A stretch of 64,000 nt of DNA, taken from assembly GCA_002746645.1 (NCBI GenBank), contig PDPU01000025.1:1-64000 (forward strand), in the 5' to 3' direction. Every line of letters starts with the position of its first letter. The first letter of the stretch is position 1. This DNA is from Gammaproteobacteria bacterium (GTDB taxonomy: Bacteria; Pseudomonadota; Gammaproteobacteria; Granulosicoccales; Granulosicoccaceae). Below the pieces are notes generated by a model. The model was given only the letters and a program-made list of their open reading frames with translations. It was not told the origin of the DNA and made no database searches. Positions 35,098-44,817 of the stretch are shown here, one piece after another. A program made the translations under genes and the position numbers.

Positions 35098-38000
35098 ATG
35101 CAAGACTCACGCTCGGCCACCGTGGCCACCGGCACCGCGTCCGACGCGCGAACACCTCCAGGCAACCCCTCGACAATCACCGGTACCGACACGGGTACCG
35201 GCACGGGCGCCGACACGGGTACCGGCACGGGTGGCGATGCGTCGCTGACCCTGCTGAGCAGGCGGTGCACGGCTGACCTGCCGGCCAGGGCGCAGTGGGG
35301 TCAACTGCACGGTGCGGCCCAGTCGCTGGCCATCGCCGAACTCGCGGCCACCAGCGAGGCGCTCACCGTGGTGGTGGTGCCGAACACCGCGGAGCTGCTG
35401 CAGTTCGAACCCGAACTCCGCTTCTTCCTCGACGGCCGCGCCACCATCCATACCCTGAGCGACTGGGAAACCCTGCCCTACGACCGCGTCTCGCCGCACC
35501 AGGACATCGTCTCCGAGCGCATCCGCACGCTCTATCGCCTGCCCTCGCTCGACCGGGGCATCCTGCTTCTGAGTGCCGCCGCACTCATGCAGCGGCTGCC
35601 GCCCCGTGCCTTTCTCGAACAGCATGCGCTGCTGGTGCAGGTCGGCGATACCCTGCCGCTCGACACCTTCCGTGAGCGCCTCGTCGATGCCGGTTACCGG
35701 CTCGTCAGCCAGGTGGAAGAACACGGGGAGTTCGCCGTGCGCGGCTCGATTCTCGACCTCTTCCCGATGACGAGCGACATGCCCCTGCGCATGGAGTTCT
35801 TCGACGACGAACTCGAAACCATCCGCCGCTTCGACCCCGACACCCAGCTCACCGACAGCAAGGTGGAGAAACTCGAACTCCTGCCCGCGCACGAGTTTCC
35901 GATGAACGAGGACGGCATCGGCACCTTCCGCCGCCAGTACCGGAACCACTTTCCGGCCGAGAGCCGCAACACCATCGTCTACAACGAGATCAGCGAAGGC
36001 CGGACGCCGTCGGGCATCGAGTACTACCTGCCACTCTTCTTCGAAGCAACCGCCGTGCTCTTCGACTACCTGCCGGCCGGTTGCCGATTCGTCCTGACCG
36101 AGGGCGCCGAGGCCGCCCTGGCAGACTTTGCCGCCGGCACCGCCGACCGCCACGAGCAATGGCGTCACGACATCGAGCGCCCGATTCTCGCACCCGAGGT
36201 GTTGTACCTCTCACCCGATGAGGTGACCGCCGCCATCGCGCGCCATCCGTGCATCGATGTACAGCGCGGCGAGATCGACAGCGCGCACGCAGACAACTTC
36301 GGCACCCGTGTCCCGGGGGTCTACCCCGTCAACGCCCGTGCCGAACGCCCCATGGGGCCTCTGCAGGATTTCCTCGGCCGCTTCGCGGGCCGCGTGCTGT
36401 TCGCCGCCGAATCCACAGGCCGGCGCGAAGCACTGCTCGATCAGTTGCACGGCAACCGCCTGCGCCCGCAACAGGTGTCGGGCTGGCGCGCGTTTCTCGA
36501 AAGCAACGAACCCCTGTGCCTGACCACCGCGGCGCTCGATCGCGGACTCGAGCTGCCGAGCATCACGGGTGACGGCGGCAGCGCGGGGGGGCTCGCCCTC
36601 ATCACCGAGCAGCAACTGGGCGCCGGACGCGTGCGCCGGCGTGAGCGACGACGCGCCACGCGCGACTCCGACGCGATCATCGCCAACCTCTCCGATCTCT
36701 CCATCGGTGCGCCCGTCGTGCACATCGACCACGGTGTCGGGCGCTATCAGGGCCTGACCCGTCTCGCCGTGGGCGACAGTGAAAACGAATACGTCACCAT
36801 CCACTACGCCGGTGACGACAAGCTCTACGTGCCGGTCACGAGCCTGCACCTCATCAGCCGCTACTCGGGCGCGAGCGAAGACAGCGCTCCGCTGCACGCG
36901 CTCGGCAGCGATGCCTGGCAGAAGGCGAAGAAGAAGGCGGCCGAGAAGGCCCACGACGTGGCTGCGGAACTGCTCGAGATTCACGCACGGCGCGCGGCCC
37001 GAAAGGGTCATGCCTTCCCGGCCGATTCCGACAACTACGCCCGCTTCGCCGCGGACTTCCCCTTCGAGGAAACGCCCGACCAGCAGCACGCCATCGACGA
37101 GGTGATCGCCGATCTTCGCCGCGAACAGCCCACCGACCGTGTCGTCTGTGGCGATGTCGGCTTCGGCAAGACGGAAGTGGCGATGCGCGCCGCCTTCGTC
37201 GCCGTCGACGGTGGCCGCCAGGTGGCGGTGCTCGTGCCCACGACCCTGCTCGCACGGCAGCATTACCAGAGCTTCATCGATCGCTACGCCGACTGGCCCG
37301 TGCAGATCGAATCGCTCTCCCGCTTCGATACGGCGAAGGAGCAGAAGGCGATCCTGCAACGCCTCGAAGCGGGTGGCATCGACATCATCATCGGTACCCA
37401 CAAGCTCCTTTCGCGCGACATCCGCTACCGGAATCTCGGCCTCGTCATCATCGACGAGGAACACCGCTTCGGCGTGCGCCACAAGGAACACATGAAGGCA
37501 CTCCGTGCCGAAGTGGACATCCTGACGCTCACGGCAACACCGATACCGAGGACGCTGAACATGGGTCTTGCCGGCATGCGCGACCTGTCGATCATCGCCA
37601 CGCCACCGCAGCACCGTCACGCCATCAAGACCTTCGTCGGCGAATGGAACGACGTGCAGATTCGCGAGGCCTGCGAGCGCGAACTCGCCCGTGGCGGTCA
37701 GGTCTACTTCCTGCACAACGACGTGCAGACCATCGAGCGCATGGTGGCAGACATCGAGCGCATCGTGCCGCAGGCACGCGTCGAATTCGCCCACGGCCAG
37801 ATGCGCGAGTCGGAACTCGAACAGGTCATGGTGGACTTCTACCACCAGCGCTTCAACATTCTCGTCGCAACCACCATCATCGAGTCCGGCATCGACGTGC
37901 CGAGTGCGAACACCATCATCATCAACCGCGCCGACAAGCTCGGGCTGGCGCAGCTTCATCAGCTCCGTGGCCGCGTCGGGCGCTCGCACCACCGTGCCTA

Positions 38001-38715
38001 CGCCTATCTCGTCACGCCGCCCGTGAAGGCGCTGACCGCCGACGCGAAAAAGCGTCTCGACGCCATCGAATCACTCGAGGATCTCGGCGTCGGCTTCACG
38101 CTCGCCACGCACGATCTCGAGATTCGCGGCGCGGGCGAACTGCTCGGCGAGGATCAGAGCGGACAGATCCAGGCCATCGGCTTCACGCTCTACCGTGAAC
38201 TCCTCGAGCGCGCCGTGAAGGCACTGAAGCGCGGCGAGATTCCCGACACCGACAGCCCACTGGCCGCCGGCAGCGAAGTGGATCTCGGCGCAGCTGCCGT
38301 GCTGCCCGAAGACTATGTCCCCGACGTGCATCAGCGCCTGGTGCTCTACAAGCGCATCTCCGCCGCCGAAGATACCGAAGCGCTCCGGGATCTCAAGATC
38401 GAACTCATTGACCGCTTCGGCCTGCTGCCCCCGCAGACCGAACGGCTGTTCGAGGTCATGCGCCTGCGCCAGCGCTGCGAAACCCTCGGCATCACCCGCC
38501 TCGAAGCGAGCGAGAGCGGTGCGCGTCTCCAGTTCGTCGCCGAACCGCGCATCGACCCGATGACCCTGCTCACGCTCATTCAGGCGGAACCCGCACGCTA
38601 CCGCTTCGACGGGAAGAGTACACTTCGCGTGATCGAAGACCATGCCGACACCGCCGCGGCGGCGGAAGCCATGCACGCGCTGCTTGATCGACTGACACCG
38701 GACGAGGCCGCATGA
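35098..38715 (+). CDS. mfd: Transcription-repair coupling factor
   Basis: Mfd removes stalled RNA polymerase and recruits UvrA. The 1205-residue protein has UvrB-like modules (residues about 60-400), the RNA-polymerase interaction domain (VVHIDHGVGRYQGL), and a RecG-like translocase with GDVGFGKTEVAMRA near residue 684 and DEEHRFGV near 786. The C-terminal regulatory domain closes it. The first 50 residues contain an odd Thr-Gly-rich tandem segment absent from typical Mfd. It is divergent from the Lol permease gene, with only 46 bases between. Confidence 0.96.
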   Translation: MQDSRSATVATGTASDARTPPGNPSTITGTDTGTGTGADTGTGTGGDASLTLLSRRCTADLPARAQWGQLHGAAQSLAIAELAATSEALTVVVVPNTAELLQFEPELRFFLDGRATIHTLSDWETLPYDRVSPHQDIVSERIRTLYRLPSLDRGILLLSAAALMQRLPPRAFLEQHALLVQVGDTLPLDTFRERLVDAGYRLVSQVEEHGEFAVRGSILDLFPMTSDMPLRMEFFDDELETIRRFDPDTQLTDSKVEKLELLPAHEFPMNEDGIGTFRRQYRNHFPAESRNTIVYNEISEGRTPSGIEYYLPLFFEATAVLFDYLPAGCRFVLTEGAEAALADFAAGTADRHEQWRHDIERPILAPEVLYLSPDEVTAAIARHPCIDVQRGEIDSAHADNFGTRVPGVYPVNARAERPMGPLQDFLGRFAGRVLFAAESTGRREALLDQLHGNRLRPQQVSGWRAFLESNEPLCLTTAALDRGLELPSITGDGGSAGGLALITEQQLGAGRVRRRERRRATRDSDAIIANLSDLSIGAPVVHIDHGVGRYQGLTRLAVGDSENEYVTIHYAGDDKLYVPVTSLHLISRYSGASEDSAPLHALGSDAWQKAKKKAAEKAHDVAAELLEIHARRAARKGHAFPADSDNYARFAADFPFEETPDQQHAIDEVIADLRREQPTDRVVCGDVGFGKTEVAMRAAFVAVDGGRQVAVLVPTTLLARQHYQSFIDRYADWPVQIESLSRFDTAKEQKAILQRLEAGGIDIIIGTHKLLSRDIRYRNLGLVIIDEEHRFGVRHKEHMKALRAEVDILTLTATPIPRTLNMGLAGMRDLSIIATPPQHRHAIKTFVGEWNDVQIREACERELARGGQVYFLHNDVQTIERMVADIERIVPQARVEFAHGQMRESELEQVMVDFYHQRFNILVATTIIESGIDVPSANTIIINRADKLGLAQLHQLRGRVGRSHHRAYAYLVTPPVKALTADAKKRLDAIESLEDLGVGFTLATHDLEIRGAGELLGEDQSGQIQAIGFTLYRELLERAVKALKRGEIPDTDSPLAAGSEVDLGAAAVLPEDYVPDVHQRLVLYKRISAAEDTEALRDLKIELIDRFGLLPPQTERLFEVMRLRQRCETLGITRLEASESGARLQFVAEPRIDPMTLLTLIQAEPARYRFDGKSTLRVIEDHADTAAAAEAMHALLDRLTPDEAA
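35185..35235. repeat. Thr-Gly coding tandem repeat in the mfd 5' end
   Basis: Imperfect copies of GACACGGGTACCGGCACGGG encode alternating Thr and Gly near residues 30-48 of Mfd, before the first conserved module. The frame is kept. Confidence 0.75.
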
Positions 38716-39611
38716 CGATGCGAGCAGCCCGGCTTTCTCCCGAACCTTCCCGAATCTCGATACCCATGTTGCACACAGCCCGACACGCCCGTCTCCTCCT
38801 TGCGATCCTCGCCATCGCCACCGCCTCACTCCTCCCCGGTTTCGCTCAGGCGCGCGACTACATCGTCGAGGTGGTGATCTTCGAGAATCGCTTCGGTGGG
38901 ACAAGCGATGGCGCACTCGCCTATCCGAAGATTCCTCAGGCCATGTACCTCGATGGCGAGACCGCGGAAAAGGCCGGATTTCGCGTCATCGAGGATGACC
39001 TGTCACTCAAGACCGAGGTCGAGACCATGAACTCGTCGGGGCGCTATCGGGTGCTGGCTCACCTCGCCTGGCAGCAGCCGGGGCTCGACAACAAGGAAGC
39101 CCGGGCTGTCCGCATCAACATCGGCGGAACCATTCCGATCTACATTCCCGACGACATCGACCCCTACACCGACTTCATTCCCGCGCGTGCCGAACCCGAG
39201 CCCGGATTCACGCAGAAGCTCGATACCACCACCGTCAACGGCACACTGAAAGTACGCCTCGGACGTTTCCTGCACATGGACGCACTGCTTGCCTTCACCG
39301 AAGCTGAATCGGGGCAGACCTACCGCCTCTCGCAGAGCCGCCGCATGCGCAGCCGCGAACTGCACTACATCGACAACCCGCGCTTCGGCATTCTGACGCG
39401 CATCCTGCCGGTGGAAGTGTCTGCGGCAGCGGAAGAACCCGCGGCAGAAGCGACCTCCGAGGCAGCACCTGATGCAGCGGCCACAGCGACAACCGATACC
39501 GCAGTCGAGCCAGCAAAGCCGACAACCGAAGGTGCGGCTGAAGACGCAGCCGAGGACGCGGCCGAAGACGCAACCGAGGACGCAGCCGAGGCCACGCCTC
39601 CGTCGGATTGA
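38712..39611 (+). CDS. csiV: CsiV-like periplasmic protein
   Basis: The product follows the CsiV family pattern: a signal peptide (LLLAILAIATASLLPG), DYIVEVVIFENRFGG after it, RYRVLAHLAWQQPG, LGRFLHMDALLAF, and QSRRMRSRELHYIDNPRFGI. CsiV proteins act with beta-lactamase-insensitive peptidoglycan synthesis control in Vibrio and are often encoded after mfd, as here (ATGA overlap). The C-terminal 60 residues are an Ala/Glu/Asp/Thr repeat not found in typical members. An internal start at 38769 would place the signal peptide at the N-terminus. Confidence 0.82.
   Translation: MTMRAARLSPEPSRISIPMLHTARHARLLLAILAIATASLLPGFAQARDYIVEVVIFENRFGGTSDGALAYPKIPQAMYLDGETAEKAGFRVIEDDLSLKTEVETMNSSGRYRVLAHLAWQQPGLDNKEARAVRINIGGTIPIYIPDDIDPYTDFIPARAEPEPGFTQKLDTTTVNGTLKVRLGRFLHMDALLAFTEAESGQTYRLSQSRRMRSRELHYIDNPRFGILTRILPVEVSAAAEEPAAEATSEAAPDAAATATTDTAVEPAKPTTEGAAEDAAEDAAEDATEDAAEATPPSD
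39540..39590. repeat. 12-base tandem repeat at the csiV 3' end
   Basis: Units of the type GAGGACGCAGCC encode Glu-Asp-Ala-Ala four times at the CsiV C-terminus. They are in frame and follow a longer, more degenerate Ala/Thr-rich stretch. Confidence 0.75.
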
Positions 39612-39615
39612 AGCC

Positions 39616-40482
39616 TCAGGGGCGAGCCACGATATAGCCGAGCCAGCAGGCGTAGTCTTCGGCGAAGTCAGTCGGCTCGTACTCGTCGAGGGCTTCGTCG
39701 GTGTCCTCGTCGAACATCTGCCGGTAGATGATCGTTTCACGAAAGCCCGCATCGGCCAGCACTTCGCGAATCTCTCGCGCACCCCATACGCGCCAGCTGT
39801 AGGTGAAGGCATTGTCGAGCTTCGACTTGTCCGGAAAACGGAAGTGGATGGCGCAGTTCACTTCGTGGGTGACGGCATTGAAGTCAGCCTGCTCCCAGAC
39901 ATAGGAAAAGCCATCGAGCTTGCGCTTTTCCTTCTGCGACTGATAGGCCTCGAAGCCGCCGAACACGTCGAGAAACAACAGGCCATCCGTCTTGATGGCC
40001 TTGTGACAACGGCGAAAGTATTCGAGCATCTGGCTGCGTTCCTTGAAGATCCAGTAGCTGAAGTTGTAGGCCTGCAGCACGTCCACGGGCGCCGTCTCGA
40101 CAGTCAGCACATCGCCCTTGATGAGCGAAACCCGTGACTGCTGCTCCGGCGTGAGCGCCGCAACGTTGTGTTCACGCCCCCAGTCGAGCACCTCGCCATC
40201 GATATCCACGGCAACGGCGGTATTGCGCTCGCGCTTCGCCACCCAGGTGCAGGACGAGATGGCGGTACCGGCGAAGTCCTCGCGCATCGAGGCAGGCACG
40301 CGCCCGGTCAGATCCCGAAAGGTGTCGTCGATGAAGTCGCTTTCGAACTCGGGGTTCTGCACCGACTCCTGATACAGCACATGACGATCGGCAAGTTCGG
40401 CCATGCTCGGCCCGCTGCGCTGGCCCTTGTGCTTGCCGCGCGCTTTCTTCTTCGACGCGGCCTTCCTGCTTTTGCGGCTCAT
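39616..40482 (-). CDS. SAM-dependent class I methyltransferase
   Basis: The 288-residue protein has a basic N-terminus (MSRKSRKAASKKKARGKHKG). A Rossmann methyltransferase core follows: EDFAGTAISSCTWVAKRER as motif I, AVAVDIDGEVLDWG as motif II, and LLFLDVFGG later on. The substrate cannot be told. Start ATG 40482 is used; an open extension upstream lacks support. It is convergent with csiV, only four bases between stops, and separated from the ABC genes by 46 bases. Confidence 0.82.
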   Translation of the reverse strand: MSRKSRKAASKKKARGKHKGQRSGPSMAELADRHVLYQESVQNPEFESDFIDDTFRDLTGRVPASMREDFAGTAISSCTWVAKRERNTAVAVDIDGEVLDWGREHNVAALTPEQQSRVSLIKGDVLTVETAPVDVLQAYNFSYWIFKERSQMLEYFRRCHKAIKTDGLLFLDVFGGFEAYQSQKEKRKLDGFSYVWEQADFNAVTHEVNCAIHFRFPDKSKLDNAFTYSWRVWGAREIREVLADAGFRETIIYRQMFDEDTDEALDEYEPTDFAEDYACWLGYIVARP

Positions 40483-40528
40483 GATCCGGGGAATGTCCAG
40501 GAGGTGAAGTGCTTGTCTGCGGCAGTGC

Positions 40529-41317
40529 TCAGTGCTTGATGCCGACACCACGATTGATCAGCCTCAGCGCCACGCCGAGAAAGAGCACGATGAACACGAC
40601 AATCAGCGCGAAGCTGGTCCACAGCGGGATGTCGCTGGTGCCGAGAATGCCGTAACGGAAACCATTGATGATGTAGAGAATCGGGTTGCACAGCGACACC
40701 GTGCGCCAGAAGTCCGGCAACAGGCTGATCGAATAGAACACGCCACCCAGGTAGATGAGCGGTGTGAGAACGAAGTTCGGCACCAGGTAGATGTCATCGA
40801 AGGACTTCGCGAACACGGCATTGATGAGCCCGCCGGTTGCAAACATGACGGACGTGAGCAGCGCCACGGCAATCGTGATCAGCGGGTGTTCGGGACGGAG
40901 ATCGGTAAAGAACAGTGCCACGGCGGCAACGAGGCAACCCACCAGCAGACCACGCGCCATGCCGCCCACCACATACCCGGCGATGATGGTGGTGTTGCTC
41001 ACGGGAGACACGAGGAGTTCCTCGATATGGCTCTGCATCTTCGACGAGAAGAACGAACTCACCACGTTGGAATAGGAGTTGATGATCACCGCCATCATGA
41101 TGATGCCGGGCACGATGAAGTCGAGGTAGGGTTGCCCGTCCATGTCGCGGATACGCGATCCGATCAGCGTGCCGAAGATCAGCAAGTAGAGCACCGCGTT
41201 GATCGCGGGCGGCATGATGGTCTGTATCCAGATGCGCGCGAAGCGCCGTACCTCCTTGCGCACGATGGTACGAAAGGCAATGAGGTTGATCGACACGAGA
41301 TCGAAGTCCTTGCTCAT
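40529..41317 (-). CDS. ABC-2 type transporter permease
   Basis: The 262-residue protein has six predicted membrane helices. The ABC-2 signature region includes LIFGTLIGSRIRDMDG, EELLVSPVSNTTIIAGYVVG and PLIYLGGVFYSISLLPDFWR, closest to YadH-like permeases. The ATG overlaps the ATPase stop (ATGA). The substrate is unknown; YadGH-type exporters are poorly defined. Confidence 0.88.
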   Translation of the reverse strand: MSKDFDLVSINLIAFRTIVRKEVRRFARIWIQTIMPPAINAVLYLLIFGTLIGSRIRDMDGQPYLDFIVPGIIMMAVIINSYSNVVSSFFSSKMQSHIEELLVSPVSNTTIIAGYVVGGMARGLLVGCLVAAVALFFTDLRPEHPLITIAVALLTSVMFATGGLINAVFAKSFDDIYLVPNFVLTPLIYLGGVFYSISLLPDFWRTVSLCNPILYIINGFRYGILGTSDIPLWTSFALIVVFIVLFLGVALRLINRGVGIKH

Positions 41318-42285
41318 GCCATGTTCTCCGTCTCGCCTGCGTTCTTCTTCTCCACGAGGCGCAGGAAGAACTCCTCGAGCCGGTTGGACTTGTTGCGAAG
41401 GCTCCGGATGCGAATGCCTGCAGCGTCGAGCGTGTCGAAGAGCCCGTTGAGATCCTGACCCTTCGGCACGTCGGCCTCGATGTTGCCATCCTCGCGCAGA
41501 CGCAAGGGACAGGCCCCGCCCTCGGGCAGACGGCCTGGCGGCTCGAACGGGTCGAGCACGAAGGTCTGCAGCATCGACTCGCTGAGAAGATCGCTGACAC
41601 TGCCGTTGCGGATGATGCGTCCGCCGTCGATGATGGCGACGTTCCGGCACAACGCCTCGGCTTCTTCGAGGTAATGCGTGGTCAGGATGATGGTGATGCC
41701 CTGCTCGCGGTTGAGTTCGGTCAGGAATGCCCACATCGAGCGGCGAATTTCGATATCGACGCCTGCCGTGGGTTCGTCGAGAATCAGCAGGCGCGGTTCA
41801 TGCACGAGCGCCCGCGCGATCATCAGCCGCCGTTTCATGCCACCGGACAGATTGCGCGCCGGTTCATCGCGTTTTTCCCAGAGGTCGAGCTTTCTGAGAT
41901 AGAACTCGGCACGCTTCAGCGCTTCGGCTCGGCGGATGCCGTTGTAGCCTGCCACGTTCAGCACCGTCGGCAGCACCGCCTCGAACAGGTTGAAGTTGAA
42001 CTCCTGCGGCACGAGACCGATCGACGCCTTGACACGCTCGGACTCGGCGTCGAGATCGTGACCGAATACCTTGACGGTGCCGCGGGTCTTGTTGACGAGC
42101 GAGGCAACGATGCTGATGGTGGTGGACTTGCCGGCTCCGTTGGGCCCTAGCAATGCGAAGAAGTCACCCCTGGCCACCTCGAGGTCGATACCCTTGAGGG
42201 CGTGCATGTCGGCACCGTAGGTCTTGGACAGACCGCGAATGTGCAGTGCCGGCGATGGCTCGTTCGGGTTGCGCGGGTTGCTCAC
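41314..42285 (-). CDS. ABC transporter ATPase, YadG-like
   Basis: The 323-residue ATPase has Walker A LGPNGAGKST, signature LSGGMKRR and Walker B LLILDEPTAGVD. The GTG start at 42285 overlaps the upstream thioesterase stop (GTGA), so the operon order is thioesterase, ATPase, permease. The C-terminal 90 residues resemble the regulatory tail of YadG-like exporters. Confidence 0.9.
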   Translation of the reverse strand: MSNPRNPNEPSPALHIRGLSKTYGADMHALKGIDLEVARGDFFALLGPNGAGKSTTISIVASLVNKTRGTVKVFGHDLDAESERVKASIGLVPQEFNFNLFEAVLPTVLNVAGYNGIRRAEALKRAEFYLRKLDLWEKRDEPARNLSGGMKRRLMIARALVHEPRLLILDEPTAGVDIEIRRSMWAFLTELNREQGITIILTTHYLEEAEALCRNVAIIDGGRIIRNGSVSDLLSESMLQTFVLDPFEPPGRLPEGGACPLRLREDGNIEADVPKGQDLNGLFDTLDAAGIRIRSLRNKSNRLEEFFLRLVEKKNAGETENMA

Positions 42286-42746
42286 GAACGCCCTCCGACG
42301 TGAATGCGCTCGAAGGCGGCGACAAAGGGTGCGGGGATGCTGACCGGCCGCTCGCTCTGGCTGTCGACGAACACGTCGACCACATGCCCGGCGGCCGCCG
42401 GCTCTTCGGCACCTTCGGTGAAGATGGCCAGTTCGTAACGCACGCTGGAGTTGCCGATGCGGGCAACGCGGAGCGTGCACACGATGTCGTCGGGGTAGCG
42501 CACCGCTTCGAGGAAGCGGCAACCGCTCTCGACCGTGTAGCAGCGTACCTCGCCACCCGCTGTGTCAAGCCCCTGTTCCACTTCGAGCCAGCGCATCAGG
42601 GTGTTCTCGAACACGCTGTAGTACACCGCGTTGTTCAGGTGGCCATAGCTGTCGTTGTCGACCCAGCGCGTGGCCATCGGCAGTTGCCAGGGAAAGTGCT
42701 CGCGCCGCAACGCGCGCGGGTCTTCCTGAAAGAGCGACAGGCTCAC
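42282..42746 (-). CDS. Hotdog-fold acyl-CoA thioesterase
   Basis: The 154-residue protein belongs to the 4-hydroxybenzoyl-CoA thioesterase/YbgC group: RWVDNDSYGHLNNAVYYSVF holds the usual catalytic acid and the HLNNAVY helix start. It overlaps the adenosyltransferase gene by four bases upstream and the ATPase gene downstream. The acyl substrate is unknown. Confidence 0.87.
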   Translation of the reverse strand: MSLSLFQEDPRALRREHFPWQLPMATRWVDNDSYGHLNNAVYYSVFENTLMRWLEVEQGLDTAGGEVRCYTVESGCRFLEAVRYPDDIVCTLRVARIGNSSVRYELAIFTEGAEEPAAAGHVVDVFVDSQSERPVSIPAPFVAAFERIHVGGRS

Positions 42747-43378
42747 CCGGTAGGCTCCGATTTGCTCGAATCGTCCGACTTGTCCGACTTGTGCGACTTG
42801 TCCGAATCGCCCGACTTGCCGAGCGAGATCGACTCGCGATCACGCTGCCAGAGCACTTCGGCGCCGCTCTCGAAACGCGCCAGCACACGTGCGATCACGA
42901 ACAGGAGATCCGAGAGGCGGTTGAGATAGCCGAGACTGAACGGCGGCAAGGCTTCGTCGCGCCCGAGCGTGACGACCTCTCGCTCGGCGCGCCGGCAGAC
43001 CGTGCGTGCGAAGTGGCAGATACCGGCAGCGCGCCCGCCACCCGGCAGGATGAACTCCTTGAGCCGAGGCAGGTCTTCGTTGAAGTGGTCGAGCACCTCT
43101 TCGAGCCAGGTCACGTGCTCTTCGCGGATGGCCTGATGCCCGGGAATGCAGAGTTCGCCGCCGAGGTCGAAGAGGTGATGCTGCACTTCGTGAAGGACGC
43201 GGGCGACATCCTCCGGCACGGACTCGGCGAGCAGCATGCCGAGAATCGAGTTGAGTTCATCGGTGGTGCCGTAGGCTGCAACGCGTATGTTGTCCTTCGG
43301 GGTGCGCGTACCATCGCCGAGGCCGGTATCGCCCTTGTCGCCGGTGCGGGTGTAGATCCTGGATAGCCGATGTCCCAT
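42743..43378 (-). CDS. PduO-type cob(I)alamin adenosyltransferase
   Basis: The enzyme attaches adenosyl to cob(I)alamin. The 211-residue protein has [17 protein letters not shown] at the N-terminus (ATP binding), then [14 protein letters not shown], and [15 protein letters not shown] near the end, the PduO pattern. The last 25 residues (Ser/Asp/Lys-rich, encoded by a 9-base tandem repeat near 42760-42820) are not part of the family. A long open frame upstream overlaps hinT on the opposite strand and is rejected. It heads the operon. Confidence 0.92.
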   Translation of the reverse strand: MGHRLSRIYTRTGDKGDTGLGDGTRTPKDNIRVAAYGTTDELNSILGMLLAESVPEDVARVLHEVQHHLFDLGGELCIPGHQAIREEHVTWLEEVLDHFNEDLPRLKEFILPGGGRAAGICHFARTVCRRAEREVVTLGRDEALPPFSLGYLNRLSDLLFVIARVLARFESGAEVLWQRDRESISLGKSGDSDKSHKSDKSDDSSKSEPTG

Positions 43379-43390
43379 GCAGAACCGCCG

Positions 43391-43398
43391 AGTATAAT
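43391..43398. promoter_or_regulatory. -10 element in the divergent adenosyltransferase/hinT promoter region
   Basis: TATAAT at 43393-43398 is a perfect -10 for the rightward hinT gene, and the same bases read leftward contain TATACT for the adenosyltransferase gene. No good -35 is visible at the ideal spacing on either side. The two starts are 54 bases apart, so one bidirectional region must serve both. Confidence 0.5.
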
Positions 43399-43432
43399 TC
43401 CGGTAATCGAAGAAACCATCGGAGTTTACATC

Positions 43433-43789
43433 ATGAGTACTGACGATTTGTTTGCGAAGATCATCGCGAAGGAACTGCCGTCCGACATGCTGCATCAGGA
43501 CGAACTCGTCACTGCCTTCCGCGACATCAACCCGGGCGCACCCACGCACGTGCTGATCGTGCCGAACAAGGTCATCCGCACGGTGAACGACGTTACCGCC
43601 GCTGACGAAGCGGCCCTCGGCCGCATGTTCACGGTGGCCGCGAAGATCGCCCGCGAGGAAGGCATCGCGGAGTCGGGCTACCGTCTGCTCGTCAACTGCG
43701 GCGACCACGGACATCAGGACGTACCGCACATCCACATGCACCTCGTCGGCGGACGCGATCTCGGGCGCATGCTGTCTCCGGCAGACTGA
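43433..43789 (+). CDS. hinT: HIT family purine nucleoside phosphoramidase
   Basis: The 118-residue protein has [20 protein letters not shown] at the N-terminus and the histidine triad HIHMHLVGG near residues 98-106, as in HinT. It splits AMP-lysine-type phosphoramidates. Start ATG 43433 has GGAG eight bases upstream. Confidence 0.94.
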   Translation: MSTDDLFAKIIAKELPSDMLHQDELVTAFRDINPGAPTHVLIVPNKVIRTVNDVTAADEAALGRMFTVAAKIAREEGIAESGYRLLVNCGDHGHQDVPHIHMHLVGGRDLGRMLSPAD

Positions 43790-43826
43790 CGACCGGCGTT
43801 GCCGGCAGGCACCGCTGACACCAACA

Positions 43827-43945
43827 CGTTCCGCGGGCACGCAGCGAATCACCGCCACGTTTCGCGCACGCACAACGAACCGCCACGTTTCGCGCACACA
43901 AGACGAACCACTACCTGGTTCCGCGCACACGCAGCAGACCATCAC
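43827..43945. repeat. Degenerate 28-33-base direct repeats, about four copies
   Basis: Four adjoining units resemble CGTTTCGCGCACGCACAACG followed by a short AACCGCCA-like end. The copies vary in length and there are no spacers, so this is a minisatellite, not CRISPR. It fills the gap between hinT and the MoxR-like gene. Confidence 0.75.
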
Positions 43946-43961
43946 CGAGCCGAGCGACACC

Positions 43962-44813
43962 ATGCCTGCACGCTTTTCCAGTGACACCTACATCACCACC
44001 GACGCCGTACAGATGGCGGTCGATGCCGCGCTGACGCTCGAACGGCCGCTGCTGGTCAAGGGCGAACCCGGCACCGGCAAGACCGAACTCGCCCACGTCA
44101 TGGCCGAGCGCATCGCGGCGCCGCTCTTCACCTGGCACATCAAGTCCACCACGCGCGCCCAGCACGGGCTCTACGAATACGACGCCGTGTCGCGCCTGCG
44201 CGACTCGCAACTCGGCGACGACAAGGTGGCCGACATCGGCAACTACATCGCGCCGGGTGTGCTCTGGCGCGCCTTCACGAGCGAGCGCCGCGCGGTGGTG
44301 CTGATCGACGAAATCGACAAGGCCGACATCGAGTTCCCGAACGATCTGCTGCAGGAACTCGACCGCATGAGCTTCCACGTTCACGAAACGGGTGAAACCA
44401 TCGAGGCGGCAGCCCGTCCGCTCGTCATCATCACCAGCAACAACGAGAAGGAGCTGCCCGATGCCTTTCTCAGGCGCTGTTTCTTCCACTACATCGACTT
44501 CCCCGACCGCGCCACCATGGAGCGCATCGTCGAATCGCACTACCCCGGGCTGAAGCAGGATCTGCTCGCGGCCGCGCTGAACGTGTTCTTCCACCTGCGC
44601 GAGGTGCCGGGGCTCAAGAAGAAACCCTCGACGTCGGAACTCCTCGACTGGATCAAGCTCCTGCTTGCCGATGAACTTCCGGCCGAAGCCCTCGGCGGCG
44701 AGAATCCGCATGCGGCACTGCCGAAGATGCACGGCGCGCTGCTGAAGAACGAGCAGGATGTGCAGCTCTTCGAGCGTCTGATCTTCCTCGACCGCCAGCA
44801 GCGGCATCGCTGA
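43962..44813 (+). CDS. MoxR-family AAA ATPase
   Basis: The 283-residue ATPase has Walker A VKGEPGTGKTELAH, Walker B VVLIDEIDKAD and the sensor ITSNNEKELPDAFLRRCFF. It resembles the CoxD/MoxR group, which remodels a partner with a VWA domain. The CoxE-like VWA gene follows within four bases, a standard pair. The client protein cannot be identified. Confidence 0.9.
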   Translation: MPARFSSDTYITTDAVQMAVDAALTLERPLLVKGEPGTGKTELAHVMAERIAAPLFTWHIKSTTRAQHGLYEYDAVSRLRDSQLGDDKVADIGNYIAPGVLWRAFTSERRAVVLIDEIDKADIEFPNDLLQELDRMSFHVHETGETIEAAARPLVIITSNNEKELPDAFLRRCFFHYIDFPDRATMERIVESHYPGLKQDLLAAALNVFFHLREVPGLKKKPSTSELLDWIKLLLADELPAEALGGENPHAALPKMHGALLKNEQDVQLFERLIFLDRQQRHR

Positions 44814-44817
44814 GCGC

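Noticed and set aside
36211..37992. 593-codon open frame antisense to mfd
   Set aside because: It is a codon-bias shadow of a well-supported Mfd coding region and has no domain of its own.
43827..43945. CRISPR-like array between hinT and the MoxR gene
   Set aside because: The units adjoin each other with no unique spacers, vary in length, and no cas gene is present.
42743..43987. 414-codon version of the adenosyltransferase
   Set aside because: The extra N-terminal 203 codons are antisense to hinT; the conserved protein starts at 43378.
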